DNA of 64,000 nucleotides from Parasulfuritortus sp036391875 (GCA_036391875.1 DASVZA010000003.1:1-64000), one strand, 5' to 3'. Counted from the stretch's first letter, positions 1-9,355 are shown. Notes: generated by a model from the sequence alone, not told the origin. Numbers and translations: made by a program.

Positions 1-70
1 CGAGTTGCGCAGCCGCCCGGCTTCGTTCCGAAATCTCGGGGTTTCGACGGATGTGGGGCGTGCTTTCTTT

Positions 71-105
71 GGTTAGCTTTCTTTGCACGAGCAAAGAAAG
101 TAACC
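71..105. repeat. Long inverted repeat (hairpin)
   Basis: GGTTA and CTTTCTTTGC are followed by a 4-base loop and then GCAAAGAAAG and TAACC, giving about 15 base pairs with one bulged G. It lies upstream of the ABC permease. The stem resembles a dispersed palindrome I associate with proteobacterial intergenic regions. It could also act as a terminator or processing site for the transcript entering from the left. Confidence 0.6.
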
Positions 106-185
106 GGCCGCCGGGCCGCCCCCGGCCAACGCCGCCCAGCGCAAACAAACACCCCAAGAGTTGCCCACAACTCTTCCCCTCAACC

Positions 186-2552
186 ATGACCGCCCTAAAC
201 AAAAAACTCCTCCGCGACCTATGGCAGATGCGCGGCCAGGTCCTGGCCATCGCCGCCGTGATCATGGGCGGCGTGGCGACCCTGGTCATGGCCCTGTCGA
301 CCTACGACTCGCTGCGCACCACACGCGACCGCTTCTACAGCGACTACGGCTTCGGCCAGGTGTTCGCCTCGCTCAAGCGGGCACCCGAGCCGGTAGCCGA
401 GCGGGTCGCGGCGATCCCGGGCGTCAACGCGGTCGAGACCCGGGTGGTGACCACCGCCAAGCTGGAGGTGCCGGGCTTCACCGACCCGGTGGTCGGCATC
501 ATCTCCTCGCTGCCGGACAGCGGGCCGCCGCGCCTGAACCGGCTGCACCTCAAGGCCGGCCGCCTGCCGGAGCCGTACAGCGAGACCGAGGTCGTGGTCA
601 GCGACACCTTCGCCGATGCCCACAAGCTGAAACCCGGCGACCGGATCGGCGCGATCATCAACGGCCGGCACCAGACCCTGACCCTGGTCGGCATCGCCCT
701 GTCGCCGGAGTACGTCTACCAGATCGCGCCGGGCGCCATGTTCCCGGACTTCAAGCGCTTCGGCGTGCTCTGGATGGGCCGTCACGCCCTGGCCGTGGCC
801 AACGACATGGACGGCGCCTTCAACGACCTCAGCCTGTCCCTGGTCCCGGGCAGCGACGAGCAGACGGTAATCGAACAACTGGACGACCTGCTCGCGCCCT
901 ACGGGGGCATCGGCGCCTACGGCCGGGAGAACCAGTTCTCCAACCGCTTCCTGTCCGAGGAATTCAAGCAACTCAAGACCACCGCGACGCTGTTCCCGGC
1001 CATCTTTATGGGCGTCGCGGCCTTCCTGCTCAACGTGGTGGTCAGCCGCATGATCGCCACCCAGCGCGATCAGATCGCCATCCTCAAGGCGTTCGGCTAC
1101 GGCGACGTCGCCATCGGCGGCCATTACCTGAAGATGGTGCTGGTCATCGCCTTCCTGGGCGTGCTGCTCGGCGTCGGCCTGGGCGCCTGGTTCGGCCGCG
1201 CCCTGGCCGGCGTGTACATGGATTTCTACCGCTTTCCCTACCTCGACTACGTGATGAAGCCCTCGGTGATCGCGATCGCCCTGGCGGTGGCCGGCGCCGC
1301 GGCGGTGAGCGGCACCCTGCTGAGCGTGGGCCGGGCCATGCGCCTGACGCCCGCCGAGGGCATGCTGCCCGACACGCCGGCCAGCTACCGCGCCAGCCTG
1401 CTCGAGCGGCTCGGCCTGCGGCGCTGGCTGAGCCAGCCGTCGCGCATGATCCTGCGCCACATCGGCCGGCGGCCGGGAAAATCGGCCCTGACCGTGCTCG
1501 GCATCGCCTGCGCCTGCGGCCTGATGATGGTGGGCGACTACCAGCGCGGTGCGGTCGACTACATGATCGACGTGCAGTTCAACCTGTCGTCCCGCGAGGA
1601 CCTGGCGGTCACCTTCACCGACCCGACCGCGATCGGCGCCCTGCACGAGATCGCCAGCCTGCCCGGCGTGCGCAAGGTGGAGGGCTTCCGCGACGTGCCG
1701 GTCAACCTGATGTTCGAGCAGCACCGCTACCGGGCGGCGCTGTACGGCATCGAACCGGACGGCATGCTGCACCGCGCGCTCGACACCGGCCTCCGACCGG
1801 TCCACATCCCGCCCGGCGGCGTGGTGCTGACCGACCACCTGGCCAACAACATCCTGCACGTCAAGCCGGGCGACACGCTGACCGTCGAAGTGCTGGAAGG
1901 CAACCGGCGAGTGCTCAAGATTCCGGTGCTGGGTGTCACCAAGCAGTACCTCGGCGTCTCGGCCTACATGCAGCGCGCCTCGCTCAACGCCCTGCTGCGC
2001 GAAGGCGACGTGATCTCCGGCGTCTACCTGTCCCACGACCCGGGCGCCGAGGCGGACATCTACCGCCGCCTGCAGGGCCGGCCCCGGGTGCTCGGCCAGG
2101 TCGCCCACGCCAACGCCGTGCGCAGCTTCTACGCCACCATGGGCGAGTTCGTCCTGTTCTTCAACATGGTCGCCGCCCTGCTCGCCGCCAGCATCGCCTT
2201 CGGCGTGGTCTACAACTCGGCCCGCATCGCCCTGTCCGAACGGGGCCGGGAACTGGCCAGCCTGCGGGTGCTGGGTTTCACCCGGGCCGAGATCGCCTAT
2301 ATCCTGCTCGGCGAACTGGGCAGCCTGACCCTGGCCGCCATCCCGGTCGGCTTCCTGGTCGGCATCGGTCTGTGCGGCGTGCTGGTGGTGTCGTTCAATT
2401 CGGAGTTGTACCGCCTGCCCCTGGTGCTGACGCCCTACAATTACGCCATGGCCGCCAGCGTGGTGCTGGCCTCGGCCCTGGTCTCGGGCCTGTTGGCCTG
2501 GCGTACCCTGGGCAAGCTGAACCTGGTGGCGGTATTGAAAACGAGGGAATAG
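186..2552 (+). CDS. FtsX-family ABC transporter permease
   Basis: 788-residue inner-membrane protein with the duplicated FtsX/MacB layout. It has an N-terminal membrane segment near residues 17-40 and a periplasmic domain. Three membrane segments follow at about 270-395. A second half repeats the plan, with a membrane segment near 450, a second periplasmic domain and three helices at about 665-785. Proteins of this type work with a cytoplasmic ATPase and often a HlyD-type adaptor to move substrates or lipids across the envelope. I chose the ATG at 186 (MTALNKKLLRDL) because the 45 residues upstream in frame are proline-rich, translate through the hairpin repeat and do not look like protein. 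The adaptor follows after 10 bases. The ATPase is not in the window and may lie just left of it. The substrate is unknown. Confidence 0.88.
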   Translation: MTALNKKLLRDLWQMRGQVLAIAAVIMGGVATLVMALSTYDSLRTTRDRFYSDYGFGQVFASLKRAPEPVAERVAAIPGVNAVETRVVTTAKLEVPGFTDPVVGIISSLPDSGPPRLNRLHLKAGRLPEPYSETEVVVSDTFADAHKLKPGDRIGAIINGRHQTLTLVGIALSPEYVYQIAPGAMFPDFKRFGVLWMGRHALAVANDMDGAFNDLSLSLVPGSDEQTVIEQLDDLLAPYGGIGAYGRENQFSNRFLSEEFKQLKTTATLFPAIFMGVAAFLLNVVVSRMIATQRDQIAILKAFGYGDVAIGGHYLKMVLVIAFLGVLLGVGLGAWFGRALAGVYMDFYRFPYLDYVMKPSVIAIALAVAGAAAVSGTLLSVGRAMRLTPAEGMLPDTPASYRASLLERLGLRRWLSQPSRMILRHIGRRPGKSALTVLGIACACGLMMVGDYQRGAVDYMIDVQFNLSSREDLAVTFTDPTAIGALHEIASLPGVRKVEGFRDVPVNLMFEQHRYRAALYGIEPDGMLHRALDTGLRPVHIPPGGVVLTDHLANNILHVKPGDTLTVEVLEGNRRVLKIPVLGVTKQYLGVSAYMQRASLNALLREGDVISGVYLSHDPGAEADIYRRLQGRPRVLGQVAHANAVRSFYATMGEFVLFFNMVAALLAASIAFGVVYNSARIALSERGRELASLRVLGFTRAEIAYILLGELGSLTLAAIPVGFLVGIGLCGVLVVSFNSELYRLPLVLTPYNYAMAASVVLASALVSGLLAWRTLGKLNLVAVLKTRE

Positions 2553-2562
2553 AAAACAGATC

Positions 2563-3759
2563 ATGCGCGGACGAATCGGACTCCTCCTACTGCTGCTGGC
2601 CATCGCCGCCGGCCTCGCCTACGGCTTCCTGCCGCGGCCGATCCCGGTCGTGCTGGCCACGGCGCAGCGGGCGCCGCTCGAAGTGACCGTGGACGAGGAA
2701 GGCAAGACCCGGGTCCGCGAACGCTACGCCGTATCCGCCCCGGTGGCCGGCTACGCCCGCCGCATCCGGCTCAAGGTCGGCGCCCCGGTCCATGCCGGCC
2801 AGGTGGTCGCCGAGATCGAACCCGCCCGCTCGGCCGACCTCGACCCGCGCAGCCGGGCGCAGGCCACGGCCCAGCTCGCGGCAGCCAAGGCGGCCTATGC
2901 CGCCGCCCGGGAGAACGTCCGCGCGGCGGCGGCCGAGGAACGCCTCGCCAAGCAGGAATTCGACCGCAGCGTATCGCTCGGCCAAGCCCATTTCGTTTCC
3001 AAATCGGCTGTGGACCAGGCCCACAGCCGGCTCCAGGCCGGCGAAGCCAAGCGGCTCGCCGCCGAGCAGTCGGCCAGGGTCGCCGAGCAGGACGTGGCGG
3101 CGGCCCGCGCCGTACTGGACCAGGCCGCCAGGCTCAACATCGTCAGGCCCGGCGACCTGGTCGCGGTCACCTCGCCGATCGACGGCCGCGTCCTGGCCGT
3201 GCCCCACGAAAGCGAAGGGGCCGTGCAGGCCGGCCAGAGCCTGATCGAGGTCGGCAACCCGCGCAGCCTGGAGATCGTGGTCGAGGTGCTGTCCACCGCG
3301 GCGGTCAAGATCGTGCCGGGCACCCCGGTCCGGCTGGTGCGCTGGGGCGGCGAAAAGCCGATCGAGGCAAGGGTGCGCGAGGTCGAGCCGGCCGGCTTCA
3401 CCAAGATATCGGCGCTCGGCGTCGAGGAACAGCGGGTCCGGGTGATCTGCGACTTCACTTCGCCGCCCGCCCTGTGGCAGCGCCTGGCCGACGGCTACCG
3501 GGTCGAGGCCAGCTTCGTGATCTGGTCCGCGCCCGATGCCCTGCAAATCCCCACCGACGCGCTCTTCCGCCACAAGGACGGCTGGGGGGTATTCGTCATG
3601 GACCAGGGCCGGGCCCGGCTGCAGCCGGTCGAAGTCGGCCAGCGCAACGGCCTGCACGCCCAGATCCTGTCCGGCCTGCAGGCCGGCGACAAGGTGATCT
3701 CGCGGCCGAGCGACGAGATCAAGGACGGCAGCCGGGTGAAGGAACGCGGCGCGGGCTGA
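2563..3759 (+). CDS. HlyD/RND-type periplasmic adaptor of the ABC transporter
   Basis: 398-residue membrane-fusion protein. A single N-terminal membrane anchor (about residues 5-20) is followed by a lipoyl/barrel-sandwich half-motif near 55-90, an alanine-rich coiled-coil hairpin near 95-190, the second lipoyl half near 200-230 and a beta-barrel region to the end. Such adaptors link an inner-membrane transporter to an outer-membrane channel. Only 10 bases separate it from the FtsX permease, so the two are probably co-transcribed and form one exporter. The gene ends 21 bases before the convergent gene on the other strand. The substrate cannot be told from sequence. Confidence 0.85.
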   Translation: MRGRIGLLLLLLAIAAGLAYGFLPRPIPVVLATAQRAPLEVTVDEEGKTRVRERYAVSAPVAGYARRIRLKVGAPVHAGQVVAEIEPARSADLDPRSRAQATAQLAAAKAAYAAARENVRAAAAEERLAKQEFDRSVSLGQAHFVSKSAVDQAHSRLQAGEAKRLAAEQSARVAEQDVAAARAVLDQAARLNIVRPGDLVAVTSPIDGRVLAVPHESEGAVQAGQSLIEVGNPRSLEIVVEVLSTAAVKIVPGTPVRLVRWGGEKPIEARVREVEPAGFTKISALGVEEQRVRVICDFTSPPALWQRLADGYRVEASFVIWSAPDALQIPTDALFRHKDGWGVFVMDQGRARLQPVEVGQRNGLHAQILSGLQAGDKVISRPSDEIKDGSRVKERGAG

Positions 3760-3780
3760 GGGCCCCGCGGCAGGCTGGGT

Positions 3781-4533
3781 TCACTGCTTATCGTTGATCC
3801 GGTAGTAATGCTCGACCCGGGCCGCGGCCTCCTCGAAGGCCTTGTCCCATTGCGCCTCGGGCAGCTGCGTCGGCTTCGGGCAGTTCTTGTTTCCGGCCAA
3901 TCCGCATTGCATGACCGACAGGCCGTAGGCCGACGGCCAGTCCTCGGCGTAGTGGGCATGGCCGCGTAGCTTGCGGGCGGCCTGGATGCCGGCCTGAACG
4001 GCCGCCGCCGCCTCCTTCGGGCTGCGCTTCAGATAGGCCGTCATCTCCTTGAGCCCCCGGCCGTCATCGGCGCTGAACGGCTTCAGGAAGAAGCGTTCGT
4101 TGTTGACGATCTCGGCCCGGCCGCTGGCGTCGGCATAGCGCAGCGCGTCGTACCAGCCCAGCGTGGCCAACGCCGCTACCGTGGTCAATGTCTGATCCAG
4201 ATGCAGGCCCTGGTCCTGCGGGACGTAGAAGAACTGCATCAGGTCCATCGCCTCCATTGGCGTGATCGATACTATGTCCTTCTCGAAGCCGGTCAGCACC
4301 GCATCGAACTGGGCGATGGCCGCTTCGTCCTTGCCCTGGCTGTCGTTGATCCGCTTGACCAGCCCGGCAACGTTCTGGCGCCGCACCTGCCAGGGCTGCG
4401 GCTCGACGTGGACGATCACCGTCCCTTTTTCCGACACGCTGACCGTAGGTTTGTCGTCGGCGTCTGAAAATGCGCTCATGCCGCACAGCACGGCGACGCC
4501 GGCCAGATACCATCCGCTTGCTACCCTTTTCAA
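3781..4533 (-). CDS. Exported protein of unknown function
   Basis: 250 residues with a clear N-terminal signal sequence (KR, then a hydrophobic stretch to about residue 24, SDA cleavage-like site). The start is TTG at 4533, preceded by AGGGG at a 7-base spacing, which is why I accept a non-ATG start. The mature part is mostly helical, with two cysteines near residues 210-217 that could form a disulfide. I recognise no domain. It lies 157 bases downstream of another small exported protein on the same strand, so the two may be related in role or transcription. Function unknown. Confidence 0.7.
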   Translation of the reverse strand: MKRVASGWYLAGVAVLCGMSAFSDADDKPTVSVSEKGTVIVHVEPQPWQVRRQNVAGLVKRINDSQGKDEAAIAQFDAVLTGFEKDIVSITPMEAMDLMQFFYVPQDQGLHLDQTLTTVAALATLGWYDALRYADASGRAEIVNNERFFLKPFSADDGRGLKEMTAYLKRSPKEAAAAVQAGIQAARKLRGHAHYAEDWPSAYGLSVMQCGLAGNKNCPKPTQLPEAQWDKAFEEAAARVEHYYRINDKQ

Positions 4534-4690
4534 TTGCGTTCCCCTAAGACCATTTTTAATGAATGGCCAATATACACCCCGGGCCTGTGGGGATACAGGC
4601 GGTTAGGACGGCATAGGTCGAGCAACCAATCCAAACGACTGACGGGCTGCGGCTCACGGCCAAGGCAGCCCGTGATGACCCGTTTGTTGG

Positions 4691-5038
4691 TTAGCGTTCG
4701 TCGGGTATCGGGATATATCGCTGTGCGCAGGCCGGGATAGCGTCCGCGCCGACCTTGAGGACGACAACGCTAAAAGCCTGGGCAAACAGGTCTTGATCCG
4801 CCTTCCTCTTGGTCAGCGTATCGGTGGGTTTTTCGGTGAGGGCCGCGCATACGGCATCGGGTGCGGTGGCCAGCATCTTGTCGGCAAACGCCGAACAATC
4901 CTTGTTCGCCGTACACAGGGTGGCGTAGTTCTGGATGGCCTCCCATACCCGCGGGGTTTGTTCAAACCAGCCGGCATACCCCAGAGAACTGGCCAGCAAA
5001 GCGGCAAGCAGGACAATTGGGCGCATCGCGATCCACAT
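4691..5038 (-). CDS. Small exported protein of unknown function
   Basis: About 115 residues. A hydrophobic signal peptide (MRPIVLLAALLASSLGYAG) is followed by a short mature domain with four cysteines (CTANKDC, a later VCAAL and PACAQ), consistent with one or two disulfides in the periplasm. The start could be ATG 5038 or ATG 5026; the second places the signal peptide at the very N-terminus. No family recognised. Base composition is less GC-rich than in the flanking transporter genes. Confidence 0.6.
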   Translation of the reverse strand: MWIAMRPIVLLAALLASSLGYAGWFEQTPRVWEAIQNYATLCTANKDCSAFADKMLATAPDAVCAALTEKPTDTLTKRKADQDLFAQAFSVVVLKVGADAIPACAQRYIPIPDER

Positions 5039-5441
5039 TCAACTCATTGTTCCGCTCATTGTAGCCAGACACATGGAGAACTGCTTGGCCTGCGCGATGG
5101 CACGCGGACATCCACTGCCATCCGTTCAAGCCGTCGACTCGACTCTCATCCATTCCCCGCGCATGGCCGCTTACTTCGATGACGGCGGGCCTCGGACACT
5201 GCAAGCCGCGTGGATGCCTTCCGGCCAGCCGCCGCCACTCAAACTTGCCATGACCGGACATTTGAAATGTCCACATTCCGAGACAGTCATCCAGGCATCA
5301 TGTAGCGGGGGGCGAACCAATCGCCCTGACCCATTATCAGAATCAAGTTGCCTTTTGGAAATGCCGTATGCGGCATACTCACACTATGATTGCCATGAAA
5401 ACCAACTCCCCATTAATGCAGCACGTTTCCGAGATGCCTCA
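5039..5441. other. Intergenic region without a convincing gene
   Basis: Between the small exported protein and the FemAB-like gene. The frame open from 4935 runs through here but reads like non-coding sequence until the protein-like part begins at 5442. It holds a short perfect hairpin at 5361-5376 (ATGCCG, 4-base loop, CGGCAT). A promoter for the rightward genes presumably lies here; I see no clear -35/-10 pair. Confidence 0.5.
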
Positions 5442-6428
5442 ATGCTGACCATCGAGCGGGCCCGTGATGTTCCCGATGACTTTCTTGCCGACAACCCTGA
5501 AAGCGGGGAATTTTACCGGGCTTACGCCAGAGCACGCGTTCCCGGCTTTGAACTGGGCTGCTTCATCGTTCGCAGAAACGGGACGTTGGTATCGATCGCG
5601 CCCTTCTTCGTCATGAGGCTGCTTCTCAATACCATGATGTCGCCCGGCATCCTTAAGAAATTGCTGGGCAACGTGAGTTTGAAGATTGCCTGTATCGGGC
5701 ATCCCTCGGTCGACCAAGGTCAAATCCAGGGTGAGCGATCACCCGAGGTTCTGGCACTGATCAACAGGGAGCTTTTCAAGCTCGCACCGCTGATTTCCTA
5801 CAAAGGTTTCGGGAGCGGACTCAAGCTGGACAATTTCAATGCGGTTCGCGGCTTGCCCGTCCCTGTGCTGGATGTCGGCGAGGATTACTGGACGCAGCTC
5901 AAACACAAGGTCAGAACCGACTTGAAGCGCAAGTTGAAGGCCTCCGCCGGCCTCCGCTGCGAAGAAGTCGACGGATTGCCGGCAGCCTACCTGCCACGGG
6001 TACATGAACTTTATCGGCAGACCAGCGGCCATGCCGACATCCACTTTGAGGACTTGCCACAGGCTTACTTTCAGGAAACGGCGGCAATCAGCAAGTACAT
6101 CTTCTATTTCGAAGGAGACTCGCTGATCGGCTTTCATCAGCTGCTGCGCACCGACCAGACCCTGTGCTGCAAATACCTTGGCATGGATTACGACCGAAGC
6201 CATCAATTCAAGCTGTATTTCGCCTTGATGCTGCAGGCGATCGACATCAGCATTCGCGATGGCATCCGACAAATCGACTTCGGCGTCACGAGCTATGCTT
6301 TCAAGCGCTATATCGGCAGCGAATTGACGGAAACCTTCAACTACTTCCGCCATCGCAATCCGATCGTTAATGCTATTCTGACCAAGGCTTCATTCCTACT
6401 CGAACCCGACGAGTCGGAACTCGCTTAA
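5442..6428 (+). CDS. FemAB/GNAT-like acyltransferase (BioF2-like domain)
   Basis: 328 residues from ATG 5442 (MLTIERARDVPDDF). The frame is open much further upstream but that part does not look like protein; ATG 5361 is an alternative. The sequence has the FemAB / Acetyltransf_6 style: an N-terminal half with a hydrophobic beta core, a basic helix (KVRTDLKRKLKAS) near 155-170, and a C-terminal GNAT core with the patterns LIGFHQLL, CKYLGMDY and IRQIDFGVTSYAFKRYIGSE. Members transfer acyl or aminoacyl groups to amino sugars, peptides or exopolysaccharide precursors. The SMR pump starts 23 bases downstream, so they may share a transcript. The region is visibly lower in GC than its surroundings, which suggests acquisition. 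Substrate unknown. Confidence 0.7.
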   Translation: MLTIERARDVPDDFLADNPESGEFYRAYARARVPGFELGCFIVRRNGTLVSIAPFFVMRLLLNTMMSPGILKKLLGNVSLKIACIGHPSVDQGQIQGERSPEVLALINRELFKLAPLISYKGFGSGLKLDNFNAVRGLPVPVLDVGEDYWTQLKHKVRTDLKRKLKASAGLRCEEVDGLPAAYLPRVHELYRQTSGHADIHFEDLPQAYFQETAAISKYIFYFEGDSLIGFHQLLRTDQTLCCKYLGMDYDRSHQFKLYFALMLQAIDISIRDGIRQIDFGVTSYAFKRYIGSELTETFNYFRHRNPIVNAILTKASFLLEPDESELA

Positions 6429-6451
6429 CCCAGTCACTGCTCGGAACCGAT

Positions 6452-6784
6452 ATGAAGGCCTGGCTCTATCTAGCAATTGCAATTTGCGCGGAAGTCATCG
6501 CAACGACCTCACTCAAATACGCGGAAGGATTTACCAAACCCCTGCCGACGTTGGCCGTCGCGATCGGCTATGGAACTTCCTTTTTCCTGCTTTCGTTGAT
6601 CCTGAAGACCATCCCCGTCTCCATTACCTATGCGATCTGGTCTGGGGTCGGCGTCGCACTCGTGACCATTTTGGGATGGGTGTGGCTGGGGCAGAAACTT
6701 GATATGGGCGCCATCGTCGGCATAGGTCTTATTGTCATGGGCGTGCTCGTCATCAACGTTTTTTCGGACACCGTAAACGCCTGA
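6452..6784 (+). CDS. Small multidrug resistance (SMR) efflux protein, EmrE/Qac type
   Basis: 110 residues, the usual SMR length, with four transmembrane helices. The essential membrane glutamate is in the pattern CAEVIATTSLKYAEGFTK (Glu near residue 14), and helix 3 carries TYAIWSGVGVA. These match the drug/quaternary-cation (Qac/EmrE) subtype rather than the guanidinium exporter Gdx/SugE subtype, whose helix 1 reads differently (EVVWAVGLKYTHGF). It acts as an antiparallel or dual-topology dimer exchanging protons for lipophilic cations. It starts 23 bases after the FemAB-like gene. There is no riboswitch upstream. Confidence 0.88.
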   Translation: MKAWLYLAIAICAEVIATTSLKYAEGFTKPLPTLAVAIGYGTSFFLLSLILKTIPVSITYAIWSGVGVALVTILGWVWLGQKLDMGAIVGIGLIVMGVLVINVFSDTVNA

Positions 6785-6937
6785 TTGAACTTTGCCGTGA
6801 CCAAGCCGGGTCATGGCCAGCGATATCAGGCAACGCATCGAAAAGAGACCTCCTTTGCCGGCCATGGCCATCCAGATCACTTGCCCAAGCATAATCCTGA
6901 AATCGACCTTCCCCCTTACAAGCACGGCGGCTGAAAT

Positions 6938-7759
6938 ATGGCAGAAATGGCGCAGAGGCTAATCGCCTTCATCCTGATCGGAGCGACTTGCTGGGGATTG
7001 TCGCTATTGTTTCCGATGACGGAATACGGTCGGCAAAGAATCGAATTTTTCGACCGCTGGTTTCTGGTCATCACCCTGATCCTGGCGGGTGCGGTTGACC
7101 TCGTTTTCGGCCCACTCTCCCAGTTGCTCGCCAACGACTTCTATCATTGGTCGCAGCCCGCTCGGAACTATGTCGCCAACTGCAGCGTGCCCTTGCAGGT
7201 CGCGCTGTATCTGATCACCACCGATTTCATCGGCTATTGGGTGCATCGCTTCATGCACACCGAGAAGGTATGGCGCGTCCATGCGCTCCACCACTCGCCC
7301 CGGTCACTGAACTGGTTCTCTGGCATGAGAGGGTCGCCGCTGCACATGATTCTGGTTCTGGCGCCGGGGACACTGACAGCCTCCCTGTTCCTGTTGGCGA
7401 GCAGTCGCTCTGCCTTCATCGCCCTGCTCCTGATCGAAATCGGCAGCCAGCATCTGACCCATTCCAACTTGCGGCTTCCGTTTGCCCGCCAGCTCGAATG
7501 GCTTATCGTCACCCCGCGCATGCACTTCGTTCATCATCATCGCGACCCGGAATTCGGCAACAGCAATTTCGGTTTCTATTTCTCGATATGGGATCACCTC
7601 TTCGGCACCTATATCGATGCCGACGATGTGCCAAACAAAGGGACTTTGGGTGTCCGGGAGGACTATACAAAACTCTCCCTTTTCTTGGGTGTCAAACTGG
7701 TCGAGACCCTGTCCGGCCATGCGCCGGACCGAAATCAGGCAGCACTAGGGAAACGTTGA
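6938..7759 (+). CDS. Sterol desaturase / fatty acid hydroxylase family membrane protein
   Basis: 273 residues with about four transmembrane segments and the histidine clusters of the di-iron fatty acid hydroxylase superfamily: HRFMH near residue 105, VHALHHS near 117, HLTHS near 172 and HFVHHHRD near 194. These bind two irons at the cytoplasmic face and catalyse O2-dependent hydroxylation or desaturation of lipids or sterol-like molecules. It is about 150 bases downstream of the SMR gene, on the same strand and in the same lower-GC patch. The last codons and stop lie within a sequence resembling the end of the repeat at 33141-33258. The substrate cannot be assigned. Confidence 0.85.
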   Translation: MAEMAQRLIAFILIGATCWGLSLLFPMTEYGRQRIEFFDRWFLVITLILAGAVDLVFGPLSQLLANDFYHWSQPARNYVANCSVPLQVALYLITTDFIGYWVHRFMHTEKVWRVHALHHSPRSLNWFSGMRGSPLHMILVLAPGTLTASLFLLASSRSAFIALLLIEIGSQHLTHSNLRLPFARQLEWLIVTPRMHFVHHHRDPEFGNSNFGFYFSIWDHLFGTYIDADDVPNKGTLGVREDYTKLSLFLGVKLVETLSGHAPDRNQAALGKR

Positions 7760-7766
7760 TTTCTTC
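7745..7766. repeat. Possible solo end of the 33.1-kb palindromic repeat
   Basis: The 22 bases match 18 of 22 bases at 33141-33162 (shared GGAAACG-TGATTT-TTC). They overlap the stop codon of the hydroxylase gene. No matching opposite end is visible nearby, so this may be a remnant or chance. Confidence 0.35.
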
Positions 7767-7780
7767 GGTCCGGATACGCC

Positions 7781-9193
7781 TCAATTTTTCGCCCTGTTCG
7801 GGACCGGATTGTGCCAGCCGCCGTCGGCGGCGATGAGCGCGTCGGCCTGCTTCGGCCCCCAACTGCCGGGCTTGTAGGGGTGGGCCTTGTCGTGCCGGAC
7901 GAGGACCGAGTCGACGACTGACCAGGCGGCCTCGACGGCGTCCTCCCGTGTGAACAGAGCGCCGTTGCCGGCCAGGGCGTCGCCCAGCAGCCGTTCGTAA
8001 GGGGTTTCCACGCCGGTCTTTTCATCCTGCAGATATAGCTCGCGCTGCTCGCCGACGAACTCCTTGCCGGCCAGCTTGACCCGGGCGGCAAGGGCCACGG
8101 CGGAGTCCGGCGAAAGCCGGAAGCGCAGATAGTTCGCCCGGCCGGCCCCCGGCGCCGAATCATCGAACAGCCGCTGCGGCGGCGGCTTCAGTTCGACCAG
8201 GACTTCGGCCGCGGTAGTGGCCAGGCATTTGCCGGAGCGCAGGTACCAGGGCACGCCTTGCCAGCGCCACGAATCGATGTAAAGCCGCAGCGCGCAGAAG
8301 GTTTCAACGTCCGAATCCTCGGCCACGCCGGGTTCCTGCCGGTAGCCGACATACTGGCCGCGCACCACGTCGTTCGGATGCAGGGGACGCATGGCCTGGA
8401 ACACCTTGGCCTTCTCGCTGTGGACGGCGCCGTAGCCCTGGTAGGCGGGCGGCTCCATGGCGAGCAGGGCGACGATCTGGAACAGGTGGTTCTGGATGAC
8501 GTCGCGCAGGCAGCCGGCGCTTTCGTAGAACGCGCCGCGTCCCTTGACGCCGAAATCCTCGGCCAGGGTGATCTGGACGCTGGCCACGCTGTTGCGGTTC
8601 CAGATCGGCTCCAGGAACGAGTTGGCGAAGCGGAAATAGAGGATGTTCATGATCGCCTCTTTTCCGAGATAGTGGTCGATGCGGAAGATCGCATCCTCGT
8701 GGAAGACCGACAGCGCGATGCGGTTGAGCGCCCGCGCCGAAGCCAGATCGCGGCCGAACGGCTTCTCCACGATGACCCGGCCCCGCTCGGCCAGGCTCGC
8801 CGCGCCGAGTCCCTTTATCACGGTGCCGAACAGGGCGGGCGGAATGGCCAGATAGTGCGCAGGCCGGCGGGCCTCGCCCAGGACCCGCTTGAGCGCCTGG
8901 AAGGTCTCCGAGGCGTTGTAATCGCCGGCCACGTAGTGGAGCAGGGAAAAGAAATGGTCGAGGGCGGCCCGGTCGTCGATCGGGCCGCTCTGCCGGATGC
9001 CGTCCGTCGCCCGCTCGCGCAATTGCGCCAGACTCCAGTCCTCGATCGCGACGCAGACCACCGGCACGTTGAGCACGCCGCGCCTGGCCATCGCATAGAG
9101 GGCCGGAAAGATCATCTTGTGCGCCAGATCGCCGGTCGCGCCGAAGACCACCAGCGCATCCGCCGGCGCTGTACGACTGTGGGGATTGACCAT
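7781..9193 (-). CDS. zwf: Glucose-6-phosphate 1-dehydrogenase
   Basis: 470 residues from ATG 9193 (MVNPHSRTAPADAL), chosen because GGCGAGG lies upstream of it and the 15 residues further upstream are not family-like. It oxidises glucose 6-phosphate to 6-phosphogluconolactone with reduction of NAD(P)+, the entry to the pentose phosphate and Entner-Doudoroff pathways. It has the N-terminal nucleotide-binding motif GATGDLAHKM near residues 17-26 and the substrate/active-site signature RIDHYLGKE near 180. The length is normal. It stands alone, convergent with the hydroxylase (21 bases) and divergent from the gene at 9421. No pgl or edd neighbour is present. Confidence 0.96.
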   Translation of the reverse strand: MVNPHSRTAPADALVVFGATGDLAHKMIFPALYAMARRGVLNVPVVCVAIEDWSLAQLRERATDGIRQSGPIDDRAALDHFFSLLHYVAGDYNASETFQALKRVLGEARRPAHYLAIPPALFGTVIKGLGAASLAERGRVIVEKPFGRDLASARALNRIALSVFHEDAIFRIDHYLGKEAIMNILYFRFANSFLEPIWNRNSVASVQITLAEDFGVKGRGAFYESAGCLRDVIQNHLFQIVALLAMEPPAYQGYGAVHSEKAKVFQAMRPLHPNDVVRGQYVGYRQEPGVAEDSDVETFCALRLYIDSWRWQGVPWYLRSGKCLATTAAEVLVELKPPPQRLFDDSAPGAGRANYLRFRLSPDSAVALAARVKLAGKEFVGEQRELYLQDEKTGVETPYERLLGDALAGNGALFTREDAVEAAWSVVDSVLVRHDKAHPYKPGSWGPKQADALIAADGGWHNPVPNRAKN

Positions 9194-9327
9194 CCGCTGC
9201 CTCGCCTTCCGTTCGTTCCCGGTGCCAAACAACCTCACCCTTATGGCTGATGACCAGCTGGATGAAAGATGGTTCTTGGCTGGAGGGCCGCCCGCGACGG
9301 CCTCGATCGCGCCCCCATAATACCCGA

Positions 9328-9355
9328 TTGATTTTGTCGGATATCAACCTATAAA
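9328..9355 (+). promoter_or_regulatory. Probable sigma-70 promoter for the gene at 9421
   Basis: TTGATT (9328-9333) and TATAAA (9350-9355) are separated by 16 bases in an AT-rich stretch of an otherwise GC-rich region. They sit 65 bases upstream of the rightward start codon. Predicted transcription start is near 9362. On the other strand TATTAT (9322-9317) could serve zwf, but its -35 spacing is poor. Confidence 0.5.

Noticed and set aside
219..2603. Long antisense frames opposite core genes, for example at 0.2-2.6, 26.8-29.6 and 34.9-37.4 kb
   Set aside because: They mirror GC-rich codons of the genes on the opposite strand, are His/Gln/Gly-rich and lack family features.
6452..6784. SMR protein as a guanidinium exporter (Gdx/SugE) linked to the riboswitch operon
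   Set aside because: The helix-1 and helix-3 motifs are of EmrE/Qac type, and the gene has no ykkC element and lies on the other strand 7 kb away.
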